From Planctomycetes bacterium B3_Pla (GTDB lineage Bacteria > Planctomycetota > Phycisphaerae > Sedimentisphaerales > Anaerobacaceae), in the NCBI GenBank assembly GCA_005223045.1, contig NJBM01000023.1:1-64000 (forward strand): a DNA stretch of 64,000 bases. Direction: 5' to 3'. How positions within the stretch are numbered: position 1 is the first letter of the stretch; each line of letters starts with the position of its first letter. Below, piece by piece: positions 57,605 through 64,000 of the stretch. Below the pieces are notes generated by a model. That model was not told the origin of the DNA. It ran no database searches and worked only from the letters and a program-made list of their open reading frames with translations. The translations under genes and the position numbers were made by a program.

Positions 57605-58405
57605 ATGAAATATTATCGTGATTCGATCGTTGGCATATTACGGTGTCTAATAATAGTAGTGGCGTTTCTGGGCAGCACAATGTTACTGGGTTGTCAGCAT
57701 GGTCCACGCTATCCACGCGCTTCTAAGATGAAAGCGGCAAGCCTACAGCAGGTAACTTTGGTAGCAGGCGATGTCGTTGAACAGAAAGTGGCAATCCCAC
57801 AGCAAGTAGCTTTGGTAGCAGGCGATGTCGTTGAAGTGAAGTTCTTTTACACACCAGTGTTGAATGACACTCAGACGATACGTCCTGACGGTAAGATTTC
57901 ACTCGAACTTATTGGTGAGGTCAGGGCCCATGGCAAGACCGCCGTTGAGCTTCGAGACGAGCTTCTGAGCCTCTACGAGCCCAACCTGAAGGATCCGGAG
58001 ATTGCCGTAGTGGTTCGGTCTTTCTATACTCGTCGCGTGTTCGTCGGGGGCCAGGTCATGAAACCGGGGGTGGTCCAGATGCCGGGAGAGATGACGGCGC
58101 TGGAGGCCATTATGGAAGTCGGCGGTTTCGACCTGCGGGCGGCCGAACGGAAGAACGTAATTGTAATCCGTTACACAGATGGCCGGCGATATGCGTACAA
58201 GCTGGACCTGAAACGCGCGATTGCTGGCAACGAGACCAAACCGTTCTATCTGCAGCCCAAGGACATTGTGCATGTGCCTCGGACCAAGATTGCCAAACTC
58301 AATCAGTGGGTTGATCAGCACATCAATAAGATCATTCCAGATACAGGATTCTTTTTCAGAAGGACAAGCGGAAACACTTCGTATGGTGTTGGCAGTTACC
58401 GCTAA
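57605..58405 (+). CDS. Polysaccharide export protein, Wza family
   Basis: A 266-residue lipoprotein (hydrophobic helix then MLLGC, Cys about 27) of the outer-membrane export family. The Poly_export domain reads VLNDTQTIRPDGKISLELIGEVRAHGKTAVEL-RDELLS; a SLBB-type block follows, RRVFVGGQVMKPGVVQMPGEMTALEAIMEVGG. Residues about 45-75 contain an internal tandem duplication (QQVTLVAGDVVE repeated as QQVALVAGDVVE); the underlying 36-bp units are 57746-57781 and 57800-57835. GGAGAAGG precedes the ATG. It should form the outer-membrane channel fed by the Wzc-like protein. Confidence 0.88.
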   Translation: MKYYRDSIVGILRCLIIVVAFLGSTMLLGCQHGPRYPRASKMKAASLQQVTLVAGDVVEQKVAIPQQVALVAGDVVEVKFFYTPVLNDTQTIRPDGKISLELIGEVRAHGKTAVELRDELLSLYEPNLKDPEIAVVVRSFYTRRVFVGGQVMKPGVVQMPGEMTALEAIMEVGGFDLRAAERKNVIVIRYTDGRRYAYKLDLKRAIAGNETKPFYLQPKDIVHVPRTKIAKLNQWVDQHINKIIPDTGFFFRRTSGNTSYGVGSYR

Positions 58406-58429
58406 CGTCTGAGATTCGGAGGAAGACAA

Positions 58430-60646
58430 TTGTCAAAAGAAATGGTCGAAATTGAAAAAGCAATTCCGCAAAGTTCATTGCGGGATTTGTATTACATTCT
58501 CTTTCGTCACAAGAGGAAAATAATCGTCTTCTTCCTTGCCGTGATGATCGTCACGGCGGTAGGCATTGTCCTTACCACCGAGGCCTACCTCTCAGAAGCT
58601 AAGTTGCTGGTACGGCTCGGCCGCGAAAACGTGACTCTGGACCCAACGGCAGCAACAGGCACGATAGCTCCAATCAGGCCATCTTACGAGAGTGTGATCA
58701 ACACGGAGCTGGATATCCTCAGAAGCCAGGAGATCGCCGAGATGGCAGTAGACGCTATAGGCCCGGAGGTATTGTTCAACAAAGAACATCCGGTCAATAG
58801 CATAACCGGCAAGACGATCGCAAAAATCAAGCGACCGGCCTACATCTTAGCCAAGAGGCTTCGAAAGCTGCTGCGTCCCCCATCGGACGCGGGCACGAGC
58901 GGGTCATCCAGCAAGCGCGACAGGGCGGTATGGATGATCATGGACAATTTTCAAATCCAAACTCAGAAGTTCAGCAGCACGATCAGCCTGGCTTACAAGT
59001 CACAAAATCCGAAGCTTGCTCAGGAGGTACTCGCCAAGCTGATCGATTCCTACCTTGAGAAACATATTACCGTGCATCAAACACCTGGATCGCACCAGTT
59101 CTTTATTCAACAAACCGAGTATTTGCGAGGCAGGCTCACGCAACTGGAAGACGAACTGCGAAACATGAGGAACGAGACTGGCATTTCTTTGCTCGACGAA
59201 CAGCATAGGTTAACTCTGGGAAATATCAGTACTCTGGAGAAGAACCTGGACGCCACGGAGATCGCATTGGCTGCCTCGACGGCGACAGTAGAAGCTTTGC
59301 ATAAGACGCTGGCCGAGATCCCCGACACTGTGGTGGCGACAATCACCGAAGGTTTACCGAATGTCGCTGCCGACGGAATGCGCCAGCGACTTTATGACCT
59401 GCAGCTTCAGGAGCAGGATCTCTTGTCCAAGTATGAACCGGAAAGTCGACACGTCCAGGATATCCATCGACAAATTGTCGCGGCGCAGGCATTATTGAGC
59501 CAGGAGAAGTCCGAACGCACGCAGCTCACCAAAGGACTGAACACCACTTATGTGGATCTGCAGTCGTCGCTTTTGAGCGAACAGGCAAGCATGTCGTCGC
59601 TTCAGGCCCAGGTTGAGGTGATCAAGACCAAGCTGGCAAGTGCGCGAGGGGAAGTGAGTACTCGCAACGATGTTGAAGTCAAAGTCAAGGCTTTGACCCG
59701 AGAAATCGAGGTACAGCAAGCGAACTACCGCAAGTACTCCGAGAACCTCGAGCAAGCCCGCATCGACGACGCTCTCGAGAGCGGAAAGATTTCGAACATC
59801 GGCATTTTGCAAGCAGCGACACTTCCCGTGAGGCCGATTAGCTCCAGGAAGATGCTTACCCTGTTCCTGGGGCTTGTCCTCGGAATGCTTGGGGGGATCG
59901 GACTGGCATTCTTCTGCGAATATACGGACCACTCTATCAGAACACCCGAGCAAGCTGAAGAGAAACTGGGATTGTCGACACTCACGTGCATCCCAATTTC
60001 CCGCAAAGCAAGAATCAAGAAGTACAACGAGGCATTCGATGTTCTTAGAGAGCAGTTCTTGTCAGGTTTCCAGGGCTCCAAGAAGTTGCGTGTGTTCGCC
60101 ATTACGAGTTCACGACGTCATGAAGGCGTCAGTACAGTTGCCGCCAATCTTGCCCTCTCGCTGGCATGGCTCGGCCAGGGAGACGTCCTGCTCATAGACG
60201 CAAACCTTGGTCATCCCATGGTGCACAAGATGTTCAAAACCAAGCTCTCGCCCGGACTTGCCGAGACTTTAGCGAACGGCGGCGGTAATGGCAATGTCAT
60301 CAGCCATTCCAGAGTGCATGGCCCCCACGTCCTATCGGCAGGTGTCGCCAAACGGAGCTTTTCAGTAATTCTTGATTCGAGTGAGTTTCGCAAGCTGCTG
60401 AATGCGATGAAGAAAGCCTATCGTTTTATAGTGCTCGATCTGCCCGCCGTGAACGAGGCAAGCTGGACGATTCGACTGGCTCGTCTGTGTGACGGTGTCT
60501 GCCTAGTCGTTGAAGCCGAACGCTCCCGCTGGGAGGTTGTAGACAGAACGAAGGAACAGTTGCTCAGATCGAACGCCAATGTTCTCGGAGTCATTCTCAA
60601 CAAGCGAAAGCTGCATATTCCGGAATGGTTATACCGAACATTATAA
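58430..60646 (+). CDS. Wzc-like polysaccharide co-polymerase with degenerate tyrosine-kinase domain
   Basis: A 738-residue inner-membrane protein with two membrane helices (about 30-50 and 465-485), a periplasmic Wzz-type region with long coiled coils, and a cytosolic BY-kinase-like domain. The kinase P-loop position is HEGVSTVAANLA (564-575): the invariant Lys is V567. Walker A' is LLIDANLGHP, where the second Asp is N592. Walker B is FIVLDLPAVNE. No C-terminal Tyr cluster is present (ends WLYRTL). So it is likely a pseudokinase. The start is TTG at 58430 with GGAGG 7 bases upstream. It follows the export gene by 24 bp and would control chain length or export. Confidence 0.85.
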   Translation: MSKEMVEIEKAIPQSSLRDLYYILFRHKRKIIVFFLAVMIVTAVGIVLTTEAYLSEAKLLVRLGRENVTLDPTAATGTIAPIRPSYESVINTELDILRSQEIAEMAVDAIGPEVLFNKEHPVNSITGKTIAKIKRPAYILAKRLRKLLRPPSDAGTSGSSSKRDRAVWMIMDNFQIQTQKFSSTISLAYKSQNPKLAQEVLAKLIDSYLEKHITVHQTPGSHQFFIQQTEYLRGRLTQLEDELRNMRNETGISLLDEQHRLTLGNISTLEKNLDATEIALAASTATVEALHKTLAEIPDTVVATITEGLPNVAADGMRQRLYDLQLQEQDLLSKYEPESRHVQDIHRQIVAAQALLSQEKSERTQLTKGLNTTYVDLQSSLLSEQASMSSLQAQVEVIKTKLASARGEVSTRNDVEVKVKALTREIEVQQANYRKYSENLEQARIDDALESGKISNIGILQAATLPVRPISSRKMLTLFLGLVLGMLGGIGLAFFCEYTDHSIRTPEQAEEKLGLSTLTCIPISRKARIKKYNEAFDVLREQFLSGFQGSKKLRVFAITSSRRHEGVSTVAANLALSLAWLGQGDVLLIDANLGHPMVHKMFKTKLSPGLAETLANGGGNGNVISHSRVHGPHVLSAGVAKRSFSVILDSSEFRKLLNAMKKAYRFIVLDLPAVNEASWTIRLARLCDGVCLVVEAERSRWEVVDRTKEQLLRSNANVLGVILNKRKLHIPEWLYRTL

Positions 60647-60855
60647 CTCAGCTTGAATGGAAATTGTTCTTTGACTGACAGTTCACTTGACATCGCGTTA
60701 ATAACAGGAAAACCTTGATTGGACTAACAGCAACAGAAAATAGGACAAATAATTCCAATAAAGAAAATTAGCCTATCTCCTTACGAAATAACATGTTACG
60801 TTTATATGGCTGATACATTGATGATGTACAAATTCTGGAAAATTCGCAAAAGAGC

Positions 60856-60884
60856 TTGACAAAATCGACAGATACTGTTAGTTT
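60856..60884 (+). promoter_or_regulatory. Internal promoter before the sugar transferase
   Basis: TTGACA (60856-60861), a 17-bp spacer, TAGTTT (60879-60884). It lies in the 387-bp gap between the co-polymerase and the sugar transferase and points to the latter. The leader runs through a 25-codon frame (60937-61014). Confidence 0.5.
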
Positions 60885-60936
60885 GGGAAGTTAGGGCAGA
60901 GTGGGTTATAGCGTAGCTGAGGAGGTCTACATAGTT

Positions 60937-61014
60937 ATGCAGAATCCGCTAGGCGAGTTCGCGAGCATTTGTAACGTCTGGCGGGAAAGAGGAGAGTTGC
61001 GGCATCTAATCTAG
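60937..61014 (+). CDS. Possible 25-residue leader peptide
   Basis: MQNPLGEFASICNVWRERGE and five more residues, preceded by GAGGAGG at 10 bases. It ends 20 bp before the GTG of the sugar transferase. It could be a translated leader or coupling peptide, or chance. No homology can be judged at this length. Confidence 0.3.
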   Translation: MQNPLGEFASICNVWRERGELRHLI

Positions 61015-61033
61015 AGGCTGTGGGAGGAGTTGA

Positions 61034-62314
61034 GTGGTGAGAAAGATAGCGGAGTTTTGGGCTTCCCTCAAGATGGCGCTGGCTCTGAGCAGAGTGGGAT
61101 GTGTGGGCAAACTGCAGCCGCCCGAGCGGCTGGACATCGCGATTCGGCTTGAGCAAGCCCGGGTAGATCGTAATCAGCACGCTTTTTCACTCGTGCTTTT
61201 CAACACGGGTGATCTTGAAGCAAACGGAGCTGCCGCCCAATCTTTGGTCCGTTCGCTCGCGAGCCGTATTCGAGCGACCGACAAAATCGGGTGGTTCGAT
61301 CGTCACCGCATAGGCGTTCTGCTCCCCTATACGCTCAGAGACGGTGCTCAGAAGTTCGTGGACGATATCCGAGAGGTAATCGGTGAGGAGGCCTTGCCGC
61401 CGGGATATGCGATCTACACCTACCCCTCGCAGTGGTACTCCGACAACGGAGACGGGCATTCCGGCCAACTGCATTTCGCTGACATCTGCCGCAGGTGGAG
61501 CAGCACGGGACCGCCACGATCTTCCGCACTCCCCAGGCACAACACCAGCACACGTTCACTCTCTGCACCAGGTCCGTCAACAACAGATATCCTGGATGTC
61601 TACGGGGAGTCGGTGACAACTCTCAAACCACTGGTATTCAGTCCGCTGCCGGCCTGGAAACGGGCAATGGATGTTGTAGGTGCATTGTTTGGGCTTGTTG
61701 TGTTATCTCCCTTCCTGCTTCTTATAGCTCTCATCATTAAGACCGTCTCTCCGGGCCCGGTCTTCTTCAAGCAACAGAGGATAGGACATGGGGGAAAAAT
61801 GTTCACGATGTTGAAATTTCGAACCATGCAATTTGGTAACGATACCTCTACCCATAAAAACTATGTCAAGCAATTGATAAATGGAGCAAATAATGGGGAT
61901 TCAAAGAGTCCCATGATCAAATTGGAGAATCACCCACAAATAATCCTATTTGGCAAAATACTCCGCAAGACGTGTATCGATGAGTTGCCTCAACTGATCA
62001 ACGTGCTCCTCGGCGAAATGAGTCTGGTCGGACCCCGGCCGCCTCTTGCCTACGAGGTAGAAGAATTTTTGAAGTGGCAGCACAGGCGTTTTGATGTTCT
62101 TCCCGGAATGACGGGGATGTGGCAGGTTAGTGGGAAAAACAGACTTACCTTCTCGGAGATGGTGAGGCTGGACATTCAGTATTCGAGACGAAGATCTTTG
62201 TGGTTGGACTTGATAATCCTGTTGAAAACACCTTCAGCGATTATCTCCCAAATGCGAGATAGTCTTGTCTTGCAGAGAAGACAACGACTGATTTTGGAGG
62301 GTGAAAATGCTTAA
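61034..62314 (+). CDS. GGDEF-like/bacterial sugar transferase fusion
   Basis: A 426-residue protein. The C-terminal ~230 residues are an initiating sugar-1-phosphate transferase (WcaJ/WbaP type): KRAMDVVGALFGLVVLSPFLLL, PGPVFFKQQRIGHGGKMFTMLKFRTM, RKTCIDELPQLINVLLGEMSLVGPRPPLAYE and GMTGMWQVSGKNRLTF. The N-terminal ~150 residues read AFSLVLFN, LASRIRATDKIGWFDRHRIGVLLPYT-like blocks, the fold of a GGDEF/nucleotide cyclase domain without the GGDEF motif, so probably a degenerate sensor. The start is GTG at 61034 after GGAGGAG. It would load the first sugar onto undecaprenyl phosphate. Its stop overlaps the next start. Confidence 0.85.
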   Translation: MVRKIAEFWASLKMALALSRVGCVGKLQPPERLDIAIRLEQARVDRNQHAFSLVLFNTGDLEANGAAAQSLVRSLASRIRATDKIGWFDRHRIGVLLPYTLRDGAQKFVDDIREVIGEEALPPGYAIYTYPSQWYSDNGDGHSGQLHFADICRRWSSTGPPRSSALPRHNTSTRSLSAPGPSTTDILDVYGESVTTLKPLVFSPLPAWKRAMDVVGALFGLVVLSPFLLLIALIIKTVSPGPVFFKQQRIGHGGKMFTMLKFRTMQFGNDTSTHKNYVKQLINGANNGDSKSPMIKLENHPQIILFGKILRKTCIDELPQLINVLLGEMSLVGPRPPLAYEVEEFLKWQHRRFDVLPGMTGMWQVSGKNRLTFSEMVRLDIQYSRRRSLWLDLIILLKTPSAIISQMRDSLVLQRRQRLILEGENA

Positions 62315-63347
62315 TATTGCAGTAGTAGGCTGCGGTTATTGGGGGCCAAATCTTATCCGGAACTTTAATTCGCTGTCCGAATGCAGACTGAAATCAGTTT
62401 GTGATACAGACCCTGAACGTCTTGCGCACATGAAGATGCTCTATCCTTCCGTGATAACCGCTTCTGAGTTCGAAGACTTGGTCAAGAATCCGGATATTGA
62501 CGCAATTGTGGTGGCCGCGCCTGTTCGCTATCACTATGAGATGGCCAAGAAAGCATTGAAGGCGGGCAAGCATACGTTTATTGAAAAACCCATGGCTCAA
62601 TCTTCCAGGGAGTGCGAGGAACTGGTGGACATTGCCGAAAAGCATAAGCTCGTACTTATGGTAGGGCACACTTTTGTCTATTCCAAGCCGGTTAGGAAGA
62701 TCAAGGAAATCATCTCCTCCGGCGAACTCGGGGAACTGCAATATATTAGTGCACGTCGCCTCAATCTTGGCCTGTTCCAAAAAGACATTAACGTGGCCTG
62801 GGACCTCGCGCCGCACGACATTTCCACAATTCTCTATGTCCTGGGGAAAGACCCGGTGTCCGTCAATTGCCAGGGTAAGTCCCACGTTGCAAAGGGAGTC
62901 GAAGACGTCACTACCATGACACTTAATTTCGCCAACGGCGCGTTTGGGATCATTCAGAGCAGTTGGCTCGATCCAAATAAGGTCCGAGAGATAGTGTTTG
63001 TCGGCACCAAGAAGATGCTTGTTTACGACGATGTCGAGCCGATAGAGAAGATAAAGATATACGACAAGTGCGTGGAGATCCCTCCCCACTACGATTCATT
63101 CGGGGAGTTCCAATACTCCTACCATTATGGGGGCATGTACTGTCCATATCTCAAGTTGGTCGAACCTCTGAAAGTGGAATGTCAGCACTTCCTGGACTGC
63201 ATCAAAACCGGGGCAAAGTCTGAATCAAGCGGTCTGGAAGGCCTTGAGGTCGTTCGAATTCTTGAGGCCGCTTCGGCATCTCTGCAAGACGGCGGCGGCC
63301 AAGTGGCCATAAGATATTCCGCGATAAATACGGCCCAGACCGCATAA
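62307..63347 (+). CDS. Gfo/Idh/MocA sugar dehydrogenase of the EPS operon
   Basis: A 346-residue NAD(P)-dependent dehydrogenase: LNIAVVGCGYWGPNLIRNF (Rossmann glycines), EKPMAQSSRECEELV (EKP signature), YISARRLNLGLFQKDINVAWDLAPHDISTILY (with the GxFxxDxNxxWDLAPHD block seen in UDP-sugar 3-dehydrogenases, WlbA/WbpB-like). It overlaps the previous gene by 8 bases; ATG 62307 is chosen because GGAGG at 62296-62300 is 6 bases upstream, better than the GTG at 62301. It probably makes a 3-keto UDP-sugar for an amino-sugar branch of the polymer. Confidence 0.87.
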   Translation: MLNIAVVGCGYWGPNLIRNFNSLSECRLKSVCDTDPERLAHMKMLYPSVITASEFEDLVKNPDIDAIVVAAPVRYHYEMAKKALKAGKHTFIEKPMAQSSRECEELVDIAEKHKLVLMVGHTFVYSKPVRKIKEIISSGELGELQYISARRLNLGLFQKDINVAWDLAPHDISTILYVLGKDPVSVNCQGKSHVAKGVEDVTTMTLNFANGAFGIIQSSWLDPNKVREIVFVGTKKMLVYDDVEPIEKIKIYDKCVEIPPHYDSFGEFQYSYHYGGMYCPYLKLVEPLKVECQHFLDCIKTGAKSESSGLEGLEVVRILEAASASLQDGGGQVAIRYSAINTAQTA

Positions 63348-63517
63348 GCAGAGACTCTCGTCGATACAAATCCTGCTGATACCCCTTCTCGCACGAGAAA
63401 GAGACGGCGGTGGTGGCAATGTTGGAGAATCCCGCCATAGTTACGACCTGTTCAACTTTCTAACTGAAAGCGAGGTAGAAGCTGCATCGGCTTGTACAAT
63501 TGGCGAAGAATTTGGAA

Positions 63518-64000
63518 GTGACCACCTTGTTTAAGAAAGATCTTACTCAAAATCTTGCCAGGTTGTTATATCGCAAAGAGACCGGCCAGGTAGCCGCCTT
63601 ATATGTTTCCTCCTTTGCAGGGATAGCATTGGGTTTTGTAGTGAGTATTGTCAACACTCGGCTTCTGGGACCACAGTGGTATGGCGATTTCAAATTCTTG
63701 GTTAACCTATTTACCTTGGGCGCCACAGTAACAACCTTTGGCTTTTTTTCCACCGGCAGCAGGCTTCTGGCTAAATGCAAGAATGAGCACATAAGAGGCG
63801 AGTTAGTCGGAGGCTTGTTGACGATAGCTTCGCTTATTTCGTTATTACTGATAGTCGTTCTATTTGTCTTTTCCTTTTTTGTAGATGATCTATTTCACCC
63901 GGGCCTGGGTAAAATCATTCGCCTATTCTCCCCATTGCTGTTTATATTTCCCTTCAAAACGTGCCTGGAGAATATCATGCAGGGTAGTAACCACATATTC
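63518..64000 (+). CDS. Oligosaccharide flippase (Wzx-like), cut by window end
   Basis: An open frame to the end of the window, 161 codons so far: TLFKKDLTQNLARLLYRKET, then hydrophobic helices with VAALYVSSFAGIALGFVVSI, VNTRLLGPQWYGDFKFLVNL, FFSTGSRLLAKCK and LLTIASLISLLLIVVLFVF. NTRLLGPxxYGxF is a hallmark of polysaccharide-biosynthesis flippases of the MOP superfamily. The GTG at 63518 follows GGAA; other weak starts are at 63500 and 63512. It would flip lipid-linked repeats across the inner membrane, in keeping with the EPS operon. Confidence 0.75.
   Translation, partial: MTTLFKKDLTQNLARLLYRKETGQVAALYVSSFAGIALGFVVSIVNTRLLGPQWYGDFKFLVNLFTLGATVTTFGFFSTGSRLLAKCKNEHIRGELVGGLLTIASLISLLLIVVLFVFSFFVDDLFHPGLGKIIRLFSPLLFIFPFKTCLENIMQGSNHIF

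Overview
The window looks like a chromosomal contig of a planctomycete, most likely a Phycisphaerae/Sedimentisphaerales-type glycan degrader. The reasons are a pseudopilin with the H-X9-DG signature, a TAT-exported lipoprotein sulfatase, a TAT Gfo/Idh/MocA oxidoreductase, a PQQ-like propeller protein, exported HEAT-repeat proteins, a Kelch propeller fused to a sodium symporter, and long repeat-rich intergenic stretches. The lineage is inferred from gene content; no rRNA marker is present.

Layout. 1-2.9 kb: accessory DNA with two double-zinc-ribbon proteins and an O-methyltransferase. 2.9-7.8 kb: a pseudopilin, then a small integron-type cassette array (about 4351-6698) read from a strong promoter at 4184-4211, then a GspC-like protein. 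7.8-12.6 kb: a minus-strand sialic-acid-type operon (Kelch-SSS transporter, N-acetylneuraminate lyase, AGE-family epimerase). 12.7-14.6 kb: NAD salvage (nicotinamidase, nicotinate phosphoribosyltransferase). 14.6-23.2 kb: sulfatase, NikR, an OprB-like porin, a phosphohexomutase and a DUF2961/GH172 hydrolase. 23.2-29 kb: a repeat-rich stretch with a mannosidase fragment, two membrane proteins, MITE-like elements, a six-hairpin glycosidase and a BNR sialidase-like protein. 29-37.6 kb: a porin, a redoxin lipoprotein, a PQQ propeller/methyltransferase fusion and a BNR-4 protein. 37.7-42.5 kb: a rubrerythrin-like protein and pyruvate dehydrogenase E2 and E1.

42.5-46 kb is a defence-type island: an Abi/UG-like reverse transcriptase and a TIR/deoxyribosyltransferase-like protein, each preceded by the same ~105-bp promoter/leader module. 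46-52.2 kb: a HEAT protein, a Gfo/Idh/MocA oxidoreductase and a GH13 amylase. 52.5-56.3 kb: an integrated-element remnant beginning at a 3' fragment of tRNA-Arg(UCU), with a serine recombinase, a clamp-loader-like ATPase and phage/ICE-type small proteins, ending near a class II leucine-type tRNA whose anticodon reads UGG. 57.2-64 kb: an exopolysaccharide operon (Wza-like exporter, Wzc-like co-polymerase with a degenerate kinase, sugar transferase with a GGDEF-like domain, sugar dehydrogenase, flippase cut by the window end).

How it fits together: most of the window serves capture and breakdown of complex, probably sulfated and sialylated glycans, feeding central metabolism, followed by an envelope/EPS locus. 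The most unusual content is (1) three cassettes whose inverse-core sites are exactly complementary to the core site at their own 5' junction, with no integrase in view, (2) the duplicated promoter/leader module that ties the reverse transcriptase to the TIR-like gene, and (3) the leucine-type tRNA with a proline anticodon.
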